Assembly (NCBI RefSeq): GCF_003335675.1
Contig: NZ_QPHL01000008.1
Location: 1 to 64,000 of the forward strand
Length of the DNA: 64,000 nucleotides
Reading direction: 5' to 3'
Source of the DNA: Winogradskyella sp. KYW1333
GTDB taxonomy: Bacteria; Bacteroidota; Bacteroidia; Flavobacteriales; Flavobacteriaceae
Of the stretch, positions 11,852-20,022 are shown piece by piece. Each line of letters begins with the position of its first letter. The first letter of the stretch is position 1. A program made the position numbers and the translations under genes. A model generated the notes under the pieces. It had not been told where the DNA came from, ran no database searches, and saw only the letters and a program-made list of their open reading frames with translations.

Positions 11852-11887
11852 GGTTTAGGTCTTAGAGGGCGACTCCAGACCTAAACC
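11852..11887 (-). promoter_or_regulatory. Hairpin (attenuator or processing site) between rplL and rpoB
   Basis: On the minus strand GGTTTAGGTCT (11877-11887) pairs perfectly over 11 bp with AGACCTAAACC (11852-11862) across a 14-nt loop, followed by CTTTTG. In enterobacteria the rplL-rpoB gap holds an attenuator and an RNase III site; this hairpin occupies the same position and could have the same role. Confidence 0.6.
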
Positions 11888-11910
11888 ATATGTTGTAGGT
11901 TAAGGTAAGC

Positions 11911-12291
11911 TTACTTAAGCTCAACCTCAGCTCCTGCTTCTTCTAAAGAAGATTTTAAGCCTTCTGCTTCGTCTTTAGAAACAGCTTCTTTAATTGTACT
12001 TGGTGCATCGTCAACTAAACCTTTAGCGTCTTTTAATCCTAAACCAGTTAATTCCTTAACTAATTTAACTACTGCCAATTTAGAACCACCAGCTGCTTTT
12101 AATATTACGTCGAATTCAGTTTGCTCTTCAGCAGCGTCACCACCACCTGCAGCAGCACCACCAGCAGCAACTGCAACTGCAGCAGCAGCAGGCTCGATAC
12201 CATACTCTTCTTTTAATATTGTAGCTAATTCGTTAACTTCTTTTACAGTTAAATTAACTAATTGTTCTGCGAAATCTTTTAAATCTGCCAT
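11911..12291 (-). CDS. rplL: 50S ribosomal protein L7/L12
   Basis: The 126-residue stalk protein that recruits translational GTPases. N-terminal dimerisation helices (residues 1-33) are followed by an Ala/Gly hinge ([17 protein letters not shown]) and the C-terminal globular domain with [26 protein letters not shown]. It follows rplJ by 52 bp; the hairpin downstream separates ribosomal from polymerase genes. Confidence 0.98.
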   Translation of the reverse strand: MADLKDFAEQLVNLTVKEVNELATILKEEYGIEPAAAAVAVAAGGAAAGGGDAAEEQTEFDVILKAAGGSKLAVVKLVKELTGLGLKDAKGLVDDAPSTIKEAVSKDEAEGLKSSLEEAGAEVELK

Positions 12292-12343
12292 TTTTCTATT
12301 GTTTAATGTGTGTGTTTTTTATATAATTTTTGTGTGTTCTTTT

Positions 12344-12865
12344 TTAACCTTCTCTCTCAGATAGGGTTTTTACTATACCAGCGATAGTTCCTCCACTAGA
12401 CTTAAGCGCTGAAATAACATTTTTAGCAGGAGATTGTAACAGTGTAACGATCTCGCCAATTAATTCTTCACGCGACTTAATATCTACTAATGTATCTAGT
12501 AAATCATCACCAATATAAACTGCTTCTTCAATGAAAGCACCTTTTAATAGAGGCTTCTCAGATTTCTTACGAAATGCCTTGATAACCTTTGCTGGTGCAT
12601 TACCAGCTTCTGAATACATTACAGAGGTATTTCCTTTTAAAGTTGTTGGTAATTCACCGAAATCTTTATCAGAGGCCTCCATAGCCTTTTCTAATAATGT
12701 ATTTTTTACTACAGCTAGTTTTACATTTGATTTAAAACAAGCTCTTCTTAAGTTTGAAGTTGTTGCTGCATCCAATCCAGAAATATCAGTTAAATAGATA
12801 TTTGTGTTTTCAGCTAATTGAGCAGTCAACTCATCAATTACTTGGGATTTTTCTTCTCTTGTCAT
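12344..12865 (-). CDS. rplJ: 50S ribosomal protein L10
   Basis: The 173-residue base of the ribosomal stalk, binding 23S rRNA and L7/L12 dimers. It starts MTREEKSQVIDELTAQL and shows the family pattern LRRACFKSNVKLAVVKNTLL. Only 19 bp separate it from rplA, so there is no long structured leader in front of rplJ of the kind used for L10 autoregulation in E. coli. Confidence 0.97.
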   Translation of the reverse strand: MTREEKSQVIDELTAQLAENTNIYLTDISGLDAATTSNLRRACFKSNVKLAVVKNTLLEKAMEASDKDFGELPTTLKGNTSVMYSEAGNAPAKVIKAFRKKSEKPLLKGAFIEEAVYIGDDLLDTLVDIKSREELIGEIVTLLQSPAKNVISALKSSGGTIAGIVKTLSEREG

Positions 12866-12884
12866 AATATTCTAAGTTTAACTA

Positions 12885-13574
12885 CTATCCTATTTTTGTA
12901 TCAATTGCTATACTTGGACTCATAGTACTTGACATGTAAATACTCTTCATGTAAGTACCTTTTGATGCTGTTGGTTTTAACTTCATTAAAGTTGTTAAAA
13001 GTTCATTTGCATTACCTACCAATTTTTCAGCACTAAAAGATGCCTTTCCAATTGGAGCATGTACAATTCCTGTTTTATCAACTTTGAAATCAATCTTACC
13101 AGCTTTAACTTCACTTACAGCTCTAGCTACATCCATAGTAACCGTCCCTGTTTTTGGATTTGGCATAAGACCTCTTGGCCCTAATACTCTACCTAATGGT
13201 CCTAACTTACCCATAATGCTTGGCATAGTTACGATAACGTCAACATCTGTCCAACCATCTTTTATTTTTTGTAAGTATTCATCTAACCCAACATAATCAG
13301 CACCGGCTTCTTTAGCTTCTGCTTCTTTATCTGGAGTTACTAATGCAAGTACCTTCATATCTTTACCTGTACCATGTGGTAAAGAAACCACGCCACGTAC
13401 CATTTGATTGGCTTTACGTGGATCCACACCCAATCTTACAGCTAAATCTACTGATGCATCAAACTTTGTGTATGTAATTTCTTTAAGTAAAGCTGAAGCT
13501 TCTTCTAAAGAGTAAAGTTTATTCTTATCAACCTTTGCTCTCGCTTCTTTTTGCTTTTTTGTTAATCTTGCCAT
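12885..13574 (-). CDS. rplA: 50S ribosomal protein L1
   Basis: L1 forms the mobile L1 stalk near the E site. The protein starts [20 protein letters not shown] at 13574, giving 229 residues, the normal length; a longer open frame to 13601 adds non-conserved residues that overlap rplK and is not used. [19 protein letters not shown] is the family signature. The start codon is close behind the rplK stop (11 bp), indicating co-transcription. Confidence 0.97.
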   Translation of the reverse strand: MARLTKKQKEARAKVDKNKLYSLEEASALLKEITYTKFDASVDLAVRLGVDPRKANQMVRGVVSLPHGTGKDMKVLALVTPDKEAEAKEAGADYVGLDEYLQKIKDGWTDVDVIVTMPSIMGKLGPLGRVLGPRGLMPNPKTGTVTMDVARAVSEVKAGKIDFKVDKTGIVHAPIGKASFSAEKLVGNANELLTTLMKLKPTASKGTYMKSIYMSSTMSPSIAIDTKIG

Positions 13575-13584
13575 TTCAAAAATT

Positions 13585-14025
13585 TTAGTTTGGAGCCTCA
13601 CCTCCTTTAACAGTGATTCCCATAGATCTAGCTGTACCAGCTACCATCTTCATTGCCGAACCGATTTCGAAGGCATTTAAATCTACCATCTTATCTTCTG
13701 CAATAGCTCTAACTTGATCCCAAGTTACTTTTGCTACTTTACGTCGGTTTGGTTCTCCAGATCCTTTCTTTACTTTGGCCGCTTCTAATAACTGTACTGC
13801 AGCTGGTGGTGTCTTGATTACAAATTCAAATGATTTGTCTTTGTAAACAGAAATGACCACAGGTAAAACTTTACCTGGTTTATCTTGAGTTCTAGCATTA
13901 AACTGCTTACAGAACTCCATGATATTAACTCCAGCAGCACCTAAAGCGGGTCCAACCGGTGGCGATGGATTCGCAGCACCTCCCCGAACTTGTAGCTTAA
14001 CTACTTTGTCTAATTCTTTTGCCAT
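13585..14025 (-). CDS. rplK: 50S ribosomal protein L11
   Basis: L11 binds the GTPase-associated region of 23S rRNA. The start [16 protein letters not shown] at 14025 gives 146 residues with [10 protein letters not shown] and [10 protein letters not shown] near the N-terminus and the RNA-binding C-terminal domain. The open frame extends 13 codons further upstream, but those residues are not conserved. Confidence 0.97.
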   Translation of the reverse strand: MAKELDKVVKLQVRGGAANPSPPVGPALGAAGVNIMEFCKQFNARTQDKPGKVLPVVISVYKDKSFEFVIKTPPAAVQLLEAAKVKKGSGEPNRRKVAKVTWDQVRAIAEDKMVDLNAFEIGSAMKMVAGTARSMGITVKGGEAPN

Positions 14026-14094
14026 TTTTAAATGTTTAGTGCGCTTAATCTTAATTGGAAGCAAGACTTTACGCTATCTTTATTGTAACAATTA

Positions 14095-14640
14095 TTATAA
14101 CTTTTCTACTTGCATATAGCTCAATTCTAGTGGTGTTTTTCTACCGAAAATCTTCACCATTACCTCAAGCTTACGCTTTTCTTCATTAATCTTTTCGATA
14201 GTACCATCAAATCCATTGAAAGGACCATCGATTACTTTTACGGTTTCTCCTTTTGTAAATGGAATTGCAACTAAAGCATCTGCTTCTATTGCTAACTCAT
14301 CTACTTTACCTAACATTCTGTTAACTTCAGATTGTCTTAATGGTACAGGATCTCCACCCTTAGTTTCTCCTAAAAACCCAATTACATTTGTAATGGACTT
14401 AATAATGTGAGGAATTTCACCACTTAGGTTAGCCTGTATCATAATGTAACCTGGAAAATAAACTTTTTCTTTGTTTATTTTTTTCCCGTTACGAATCTGA
14501 ATCACTTTTTCCGTTGGTACTAAAACCTGATCAACATAATCCTCTAAACCTAATCTAGAAATTTCATTTTCTATATAGGTCTTGATTTTATTTTCTTGAC
14601 CGCTTACAGCTCTAACAACATACCATTTTTTCTCTGACAT
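14095..14640 (-). CDS. nusG: Transcription termination/antitermination factor NusG
   Basis: 181 residues with the NGN domain first (KKWYVVRAVSGQENKIK) and the KOW motif at the C-terminus (VKVIDGPFNGFDGTIEKI). It binds RNA polymerase and couples it to Rho or to the ribosome. It lies 19 bp behind secE and 69 bp before rplK, the usual secE-nusG-rplK order. Confidence 0.97.
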   Translation of the reverse strand: MSEKKWYVVRAVSGQENKIKTYIENEISRLGLEDYVDQVLVPTEKVIQIRNGKKINKEKVYFPGYIMIQANLSGEIPHIIKSITNVIGFLGETKGGDPVPLRQSEVNRMLGKVDELAIEADALVAIPFTKGETVKVIDGPFNGFDGTIEKINEEKRKLEVMVKIFGRKTPLELSYMQVEKL

Positions 14641-14659
14641 TCTCTTAGTGTATATATTG

Positions 14660-14854
14660 TTAGTTTATAAATTGAAAATATGCCTTTACTGCTCTACTAA
14701 AAACAGTATCTACACCCCAAATGGCTAATGAAAAAATAATAGAAAACACAGCTACTAAAACTGTTAATCTTTGAGCTTCAGGCCAAGGTGTCCAAGACAC
14801 ATTATTCTTTAATTCCTCAAATGATTCCTTTATATACGTTACTATTCCTCCCAT
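14660..14854 (-). CDS. secE: Preprotein translocase subunit SecE
   Basis: A 64-residue single-span SecE. The amphipathic segment (ESFEELKNNVSWTPWPEAQRL) precedes one transmembrane helix (LVAVFSIIFSLAIWGVDTVF). SecE clamps SecY in the translocon. It starts the secE-nusG unit, 45 bp behind tRNA-Trp. Confidence 0.95.
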   Translation of the reverse strand: MGGIVTYIKESFEELKNNVSWTPWPEAQRLTVLVAVFSIIFSLAIWGVDTVFSRAVKAYFQFIN

Positions 14855-14899
14855 TTGTTATTTATTTAGTAGTCATAATTATGACTGAATTCTGCTTAG

Positions 14900-14972
14900 C
14901 ACGGGTTGCGAGACTCGAACTCACGACACCTGGTTTTGGAGACCAGTGCTCTACCAACTGAGCTAAACCCGT
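14900..14972 (-). tRNA. tRNA-Trp (anticodon CCA)
   Basis: The minus strand folds as a full cloverleaf with acceptor ACGGGTT/AACCCGT, anticodon stem CTGGT/ACCAG and loop CTCCAAA, so the anticodon is CCA. The 3' CCA end is not encoded. It sits between tuf and secE. Confidence 0.95.
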
Positions 14973-15034
14973 AAATAATAATCAAGGCGTCCTGATTACA
15001 GGACACCTTAATTTACTATTTAACTGTATAGTGT

Positions 15035-16222
15035 TTAGTCTAAAATTTCAGTTACCTGACCAGCACCAACTGTTCTACCACCTTCACGGATAGCGAAACG
15101 TAAACCTACGTTCATTGCAATTGGTTGGATTAACTCAACTGTAATTGTTAAGTTATCACCAGGCATTACCATTTCTACACCACTTGGAAGCGCAATGTTT
15201 CCAGTTACATCAGTCGTACGTACGTAGAACTGTGGACGATAATTGTTATGGAATGGTGTATGACGACCACCTTCTTCTTTCTTAAGGATATAAACCTCAG
15301 CCTTAAACTTAGAGTGTGGTGTTACAGATCCAGGCTTAGTAATCACCATACCTCTAGAAATCTGAGTTTTTTCTATACCTCTCAATAAAATACCAGCGTT
15401 ATCTCCAGCCTCTCCTCTATCAAGGATTTGACGGAACATCTCAATACCTGTAATTGTTGAAGTTAATTTCTCAGCACCCATACCAATGATCTCAACAGGA
15501 TCACCTGTGTTAGCTACACCAGTTTCGATACGACCTGTTGCAACAGTACCACGACCAGTAATTGAGAATACATCTTCAATTGGCATTAAGAATGGCTTGT
15601 CCATGTCACGTACTGGCTCTTCAATCCAAGAGTCAACCGCTTCCATTAATTCCATTACAGTGTCTACCCATTTCTGCTCACCATTAAGTGCTCCTAAAGC
15701 AGAACCAGATACAACAGGACCATTGTCACCATCGTACTCGTAGAAATTTAATAAATCTCTAACTTCCATATCTACTAATTCTAAAAGCTCCTCATCATCA
15801 ACCATATCAACTTTGTTTAAGAAAACAACGATACGTGGAATACCTACCTGACGACCTAGTAAAATGTGCTCACGAGTTTGTGGCATTGGACCATCTGTTG
15901 CAGCAACAACTAAAATAGCACCGTCCATTTGGGCAGCACCAGTTACCATATTCTTAACGTAATCCGCGTGACCTGGACAGTCAACGTGTGCATAGTGACG
16001 ATTTGCTGTTTGATACTCTACATGAGAAGTATTAATTGTAATACCTCTTTCTTTTTCTTCTGGTGCGTTGTCGATTTGATCGAAATCTTTTGCTTCAGAT
16101 AAACCTGCATCAGCTAATACTTTAGTAATAGCAGCAGTTAAAGTTGTTTTACCGTGATCTACGTGTCCAATTGTACCAATGTTTAAATGTGGTTTTGAAC
16201 GATCGAAAGTTGCCTTTGCCAT
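15035..16222 (-). CDS. tuf: Elongation factor Tu
   Basis: 395 residues; delivers aminoacyl-tRNA to the ribosome. The P-loop GHVDHGKT is at residues 19-26, DCPGH and NKVD follow, and the beta-barrel domains 2 and 3 are complete (ending [10 protein letters not shown]). The gene lies between the four-tRNA cluster and tRNA-Trp/secE, the tufB-type position. No second copy is in the window. Confidence 0.98.
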   Translation of the reverse strand: MAKATFDRSKPHLNIGTIGHVDHGKTTLTAAITKVLADAGLSEAKDFDQIDNAPEEKERGITINTSHVEYQTANRHYAHVDCPGHADYVKNMVTGAAQMDGAILVVAATDGPMPQTREHILLGRQVGIPRIVVFLNKVDMVDDEELLELVDMEVRDLLNFYEYDGDNGPVVSGSALGALNGEQKWVDTVMELMEAVDSWIEEPVRDMDKPFLMPIEDVFSITGRGTVATGRIETGVANTGDPVEIIGMGAEKLTSTITGIEMFRQILDRGEAGDNAGILLRGIEKTQISRGMVITKPGSVTPHSKFKAEVYILKKEEGGRHTPFHNNYRPQFYVRTTDVTGNIALPSGVEMVMPGDNLTITVELIQPIAMNVGLRFAIREGGRTVGAGQVTEILD

Positions 16223-16290
16223 GTTTAATTTATTTAATCTTATTTAATATTAGTGTTCAATTTTAATTCTAAATTTATCTTAGAAAAAAG

Positions 16291-16362
16291 AGCCAATGAC
16301 GAGATTTGAACTCGTGACCTCTTCCTTACCAAGGAAACGCTCTACCCCTGAGCTACACCGGC
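16291..16362 (-). tRNA. tRNA-Thr (anticodon GGT)
   Basis: Minus-strand cloverleaf with acceptor GCCGGTG/CATTGGC (two G-U pairs), anticodon stem TTTCC/GGAAG and loop TTGGTAA. Discriminator is U; CCA is not encoded. It is the tRNA nearest to tuf. Confidence 0.93.
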
Positions 16363-16395
16363 GTAAAGTGTTTACTTCCTCATTAATCTAATGAG

Positions 16396-16415
16396 ATTCC
16401 TGCCTTCGCAGGAAT
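16396..16415. repeat. CCTGC palindromic hairpin, copy 2
   Basis: ATTCCTGC-CTTC-GCAGGAAT is a perfect 8-bp stem with a 4-nt loop between two tRNA genes. A run of eight Ts follows on the plus strand, opposite to tRNA transcription. It shares its core with the hairpin at 3583-3598. Confidence 0.55.
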
Positions 16416-16423
16416 TTTTTTTG

Positions 16424-16496
16424 AGCGGGAGACCGGGTTCGAACCGGCGACATTCAGCTTGGAAGGCTGACGCTCTACCAACTGAGCTACTCCCGC
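16424..16496 (-). tRNA. tRNA-Gly (anticodon TCC)
   Basis: Minus-strand cloverleaf with acceptor GCGGGAG/CTCCCGC, anticodon stem TCAGC/GCTGA and loop CTTCCAA. Discriminator U; no encoded CCA. Confidence 0.95.
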
Positions 16497-16609
16497 TTTT
16501 TGCAAGCCTTAAACCTTGCTCGATTTAATCAAAATTTCATCGGTTTTCTCGAAAATCCTGATTGAAAATGAATTCAAATAATTCAAAATTAATGAATTTA
16601 AATTATTTG

Positions 16610-16692
16610 TGGGAAGAGCAGGATTCGAACCTGCGAAGGTGAAAACCAACAGATTTACAGTCTGTCCTCGTTGGCCGCTTGAGTATCTTCCC
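16610..16692 (-). tRNA. tRNA-Tyr (anticodon GTA)
   Basis: An 83-nt minus-strand class II tRNA with acceptor GGGAAGA/TCTTCCC, anticodon stem-loop CAGACTGTAAATCTG and a long variable arm, as expected for tyrosine tRNA. Discriminator A; no encoded CCA. Confidence 0.95.
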
Positions 16693-16737
16693 TTTGTGTT
16701 TTCAATATTTTAAAGAACTGGTTTTTAACTCCTTAAG

Positions 16738-16811
16738 AGCCGATAGAGGGACTCGAACCCACGACCTGCTGATTACAAATCAGCTGCTCTAGCCAGCTGA
16801 GCTATATCGGC
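16738..16811 (-). tRNA. tRNA-Thr (anticodon TGT)
   Basis: Minus-strand cloverleaf with acceptor GCCGATA/TATCGGC and anticodon stem-loop CTGATTTGTAATCAG. First tRNA of the four-gene cluster ahead of tuf. Confidence 0.95.
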
Positions 16812-16924
16812 TTTTTCTTACTTTAAAATGCCCTTTTAAGACCATAAAAAAGTCCGCTATTTCTAACGGACTGCAAATGTAGTGTTTATTTTTTTTATTC
16901 AAAACAATTTTAAAAAAATTTTAC

Positions 16925-17227
16925 TCAACTATGAGTTCTCAATTTTTGCTTTCTCTTTTTTATCTGTCTTTCTAAAGATGCAACGGCAATATCGGCCCCT
17001 TCTTCAAATGACTTACATTGTTTTTTAACTATGAAGCTGTCTCCCGGAACACTTACCTTCGCTTCAAACACTTTGTTTTCTTTATCACTTGTATTTTCGA
17101 TTTTTAAATACACATCCGAAGATATTATTTTATCATAAAATATGTCTAATTTATCCATACGTTTTTGTATGAAATCAATTAGTTTACGATCCGCAGTAAA
17201 GTTTACAGATTGAGTGTTTACTTTCAT
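16925..17227 (-). CDS. hpf: Ribosome hibernation promoting factor (short HPF/RaiA family)
   Basis: A 100-residue protein of the sigma-54 modulation/S30EA family, which binds the decoding site of idle ribosomes. The start MKVNTQSVNFTADRKLIDFI and the core KVFEAKVSVPGDSFIVKKQ...FEEGADIAVASLERQIKK are typical. It is the short form, lacking the C-terminal dimerisation domain of long HPF. It lies between xerC and the tRNA cluster. Confidence 0.92.
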   Translation of the reverse strand: MKVNTQSVNFTADRKLIDFIQKRMDKLDIFYDKIISSDVYLKIENTSDKENKVFEAKVSVPGDSFIVKKQCKSFEEGADIAVASLERQIKKRKQKLRTHS

Positions 17228-17300
17228 AGGCGTAGTTTTAAATTATACAATAGTGAAAAATCCTAAAAATTCATCACCTGCTATTTTCTTAAATGCAGAA

Positions 17301-18191
17301 TTATTTTTTATTTCTCGGATGAGATTTGGCATAGACCTTTTTTAACTCAGCTATACTATTATGAGTATAAACTTGTGTAGCTGCCAAACTAGTGTGTCCA
17401 AGAAGTTCTTTTACTGCATTTAAATCTGCACCTTCATTTAATAAGTGAGTAGCAAAAGAATGTCTTAGTACATGTGGGCTACATTTTGCTTTTGAAGATG
17501 CTATACTAAAATACTTATTTATTATTCTGTAAACAAGCATTTCGTAAATTTTAATACCCTTTTTTGTTAAAAAAAGGACCTCCTTATCTATAATAGTAGG
17601 AAGTTGATTACGATATATAATGTAAGTATCAAAAGACTGTAAAAGCGAATCAATAATTGGGATATACCTCTCCTTATTGCGTTTACCGAGTACTTTTAAT
17701 TGCTTTTGAGAAAAATTTACATCCTTTAAATTTAAGTTTACAAGCTCAATTCTTCTTATCCCCGTTGAGTAGAACAATTCAACAATGAGACTGTCTCTGG
17801 CACTTTCAAAATCATTGACTTCAATTGTATTATCAAGAACCTCCCTAAGTTCTTCTTGTGAAAATGGTAAATTGACTTTCTTACCAACTTTTAATGCCTT
17901 ATGCTTCTTTAACGGATTATTTTCAATTATCTGAGTTTTTTGTAAAAACTTGTAATAAGCATTAAGGGATGATACTTTCCTATTGATACTCCGATTGGAA
18001 ATTCCCTTATTCACTAATTCTATAATCCACTGTCTTATGAGAGAATATTCAACGTCATTTATATCATTAACATCATAGTGTCCATTCAAATATTCTTCAA
18101 GTGACTCAATATCTCTAATATAAGCCAACACAGTATGTTGAGAATAATTTTTCTCAAGCAACATATAATCAGAAAACGATTTTAAACTCAT
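17301..18191 (-). CDS. xerC: Tyrosine recombinase XerC/XerD type
   Basis: 296 residues from the ATG at 18191 (MSLKSFSDYMLLEKNYSQHT); the longer frame to 18221 is not needed. The N-terminal SAM-like core-binding domain is followed by the catalytic domain with STGIRRIEL (first Arg), HVLRHSFATHLL (His-x-x-Arg), LLGH and the nucleophile in TQVYTH. Xer recombinases resolve chromosome dimers at dif. Its place between rpsU and hpf is the chromosomal Xer locus of flavobacteria, not a mobile integrase. Whether it is XerC or XerD is not certain. Confidence 0.9.
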   Translation of the reverse strand: MSLKSFSDYMLLEKNYSQHTVLAYIRDIESLEEYLNGHYDVNDINDVEYSLIRQWIIELVNKGISNRSINRKVSSLNAYYKFLQKTQIIENNPLKKHKALKVGKKVNLPFSQEELREVLDNTIEVNDFESARDSLIVELFYSTGIRRIELVNLNLKDVNFSQKQLKVLGKRNKERYIPIIDSLLQSFDTYIIYRNQLPTIIDKEVLFLTKKGIKIYEMLVYRIINKYFSIASSKAKCSPHVLRHSFATHLLNEGADLNAVKELLGHTSLAATQVYTHNSIAELKKVYAKSHPRNKK

Positions 18192-18246
18192 ACCAATTTG
18201 TAGGTGATTAAATATAACCAATTAGAAGCAAATATTTATAAAGAAA

Positions 18247-18269
18247 AAATCCTGCATTTCGCAGGATTT
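18247..18269 (-). terminator. Intrinsic terminator after rpsU
   Basis: On the minus strand AAATCCTGC pairs perfectly with GCAGGATTT across GAAAT, followed by TTTC and an AT-rich tail. It separates rpsU from xerC. Its core resembles the CCTGC hairpins at 3583 and 16396. Confidence 0.75.
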
Positions 18270-18289
18270 AATAAATACATTGAATAAGT

Positions 18290-18484
18290 CTAAAATGCCT
18301 CTTGATCTTTTAAGGTTTGGATGTGTTCTGCGTTTTGAAGCTGTCTTCTCATTACTTCTGAAGGCTTCGTATAATGTTTTCTTGACTGAAGCTGACGCTT
18401 GGTACCAGTTTTATCAAACTTGCGCTTTAAACGTTTTAAAGCCCTCTCTATATTTTCTTTTTCGTTTACTTGAATTCTCAACAT
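18290..18484 (-). CDS. rpsU: 30S ribosomal protein bS21
   Basis: A 64-residue, very basic bS21 (MLRIQVNEKENIERALKRLKRKFDKTGT). In Bacteroidota ribosomes bS21 with bS6 and bS18 covers the 3' end of 16S rRNA and hides the anti-Shine-Dalgarno. The gene is notable for a strong Shine-Dalgarno upstream (18494-18499), rare in this window. It has its own promoter-like -7 box and its own terminator. Confidence 0.95.
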   Translation of the reverse strand: MLRIQVNEKENIERALKRLKRKFDKTGTKRQLQSRKHYTKPSEVMRRQLQNAEHIQTLKDQEAF

Positions 18485-18493
18485 AGGTCTTAA

Positions 18494-18499
18494 CCTCCT
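18494..18499 (-). promoter_or_regulatory. rpsU: Strong Shine-Dalgarno of rpsU
   Basis: The minus strand reads AGGAGG, with 9 nt between it and the ATG. Most genes here have only A-rich leaders. A strong site on rpsU fits published work on Flavobacterium in which free bS21 levels control access to the anti-Shine-Dalgarno, giving autoregulation. Confidence 0.8.
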
Positions 18500-18519
18500 C
18501 TCTTTTAAATTTTACGCTA

Positions 18520-18527
18520 CAAATATA
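18520..18527 (-). promoter_or_regulatory. Candidate -7 element of the rpsU promoter
   Basis: TATATTTG on the minus strand fits TAnnTTTG exactly, 35 bp before the start codon. A TTC, not TTG, stands at about the -33 distance. Confidence 0.45.
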
Positions 18528-18554
18528 AAGTGATTTTTAATTTCTAGAATAAAT

Positions 18555-19982
18555 TTATTCTTTAAATAAGGACGCTTTTCTAGTTAAGTCTTTTATCAAC
18601 TTCTCATCCTCTTCACTTTCTAAAAGGACATTGTAATTTTGCCAAAAGTCTTTATTGTAAGGTTTAAGTGAAAAGATATCAGTGTCCCAATCTTTTTGTA
18701 ATTCTAATTGCACCGTTTCATGGTCCATGATAATTTCAGAAAACAATACTTCTTGTACGGTATAATAAAACCTTTCATTTTTATTATAACGATTCTTCTG
18801 ACTCTCGGTCATTTCTGTATTTGACTTTAAACCTACAGTTACCAATTTTGGCGTTTCATAATAAATATAGTTTGGATACATTTTATCTTCATACTCCATG
18901 TAATTAATTATCAGTTTATGATTTACCTGTGTATCAAAAAGTCTTTTACTTCTAATTTTTTGAGCATCTGAAGCCGCAATTAAATCGTACTCAATTCTCT
19001 TTATCGCATAATTATCGTAGTAAATATACAGCCAACCATTAGCGATATAGCCTTCATTATAAATCCCTTTGGTTTGGAGTCCTACAAAATCAAAACTTTT
19101 TTCAATCTTTATCTTGTAAATCTTGCGTTCATTATCTACCAAAATTGTATCGAGTTTGAACTGATGTTTTTGTAGAACCTCTTCTCCAAATAGAGCATTT
19201 TCATTTTTTGAATTTCGAAGCAAATTTAATTTCCCTTTGAATAAATTTTGTAATCCATTTACTCTAGTGTCATTCCATTTTATAGCTTGGATTAATTGAT
19301 CCGTAGAAAGATCATCTCTATTGACATCATTAACCTTTAGTCTCTGGCCTGAATTTTTTTGATTACTATACGACACATAAGAAAAGATACTATCTATATC
19401 ACGTAAGTCGTAGCTTTTACGTACTTGGTCTACATTAATTTTTAAATGTTTATTGGACGAGACCGTATATCCTGAATCGTATAGTGTAATCGCACTTTCA
19501 ATAAGCCATTTAAACTCTACTTTATTTCGTTCCTTGTGACGAAGAAATCCTTTTTGGATGTAGGATGAATCTGGAAGATTAATTTCTAATTTTTCTAGCG
19601 CTTTTAAAACAATACCATTCCCGGTTGTTGGTCTCGGTTCAGCCAATACTACCACCTCATCTAAGGTTGCGACGTCTTCCTCTAAAAAGATATCAAGGGT
19701 ATTATCGAATTCTTCTGCTTGAACCTTATATGTCTTAAAACCAATAGATGAGATTACCAGAGTGTCTTTCTTAAACTCATTTGGCACTAGCAATAAGAAT
19801 CTTCCATCAGAATTGCTTACAGTACCTATAGTAGTATTTTGAATATAAATACTAGCATTTTCTAATGGTAAAAGCGATGTAAAATCTACTACTTTGTTTT
19901 TTAACTCGATCTGTGCATTTGCATTTAATGCAATCAAGAAAAAAATGCAGAAAAACAATTTTAACTGTAGGTTATTAATCAT
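18555..19982 (-). CDS. CarboxypepD_reg-like domain outer-membrane/periplasmic protein
   Basis: 475 residues from the ATG at 19982, which gives a clean signal peptide (MINNLQLKLFFCIFFLIALNANAQ); the longer frame runs back into the next gene. After the signal comes a carboxypeptidase-regulatory-like beta-sandwich (VDFTSLLPLENASIYIQNTTIGTVSN...DTLVISSIGFKTYKV), the domain that opens many TonB-dependent receptors, but no plug or barrel is attached. The rest is a beta-rich region with many Tyr and Trp. Role unknown; envelope location is likely. Confidence 0.8.
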   Translation of the reverse strand: MINNLQLKLFFCIFFLIALNANAQIELKNKVVDFTSLLPLENASIYIQNTTIGTVSNSDGRFLLLVPNEFKKDTLVISSIGFKTYKVQAEEFDNTLDIFLEEDVATLDEVVVLAEPRPTTGNGIVLKALEKLEINLPDSSYIQKGFLRHKERNKVEFKWLIESAITLYDSGYTVSSNKHLKINVDQVRKSYDLRDIDSIFSYVSYSNQKNSGQRLKVNDVNRDDLSTDQLIQAIKWNDTRVNGLQNLFKGKLNLLRNSKNENALFGEEVLQKHQFKLDTILVDNERKIYKIKIEKSFDFVGLQTKGIYNEGYIANGWLYIYYDNYAIKRIEYDLIAASDAQKIRSKRLFDTQVNHKLIINYMEYEDKMYPNYIYYETPKLVTVGLKSNTEMTESQKNRYNKNERFYYTVQEVLFSEIIMDHETVQLELQKDWDTDIFSLKPYNKDFWQNYNVLLESEEDEKLIKDLTRKASLFKE

Positions 19983-20022
19983 AAGACATTTGAGTAAAAG
20001 ACTAATAAAATGTACTAATAAA

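Noticed and set aside
17301..18191. XerC as the integrase of a mobile element
   Set aside because: Its position between rpsU and hpf and its length fit the housekeeping Xer protein; no element borders are visible.
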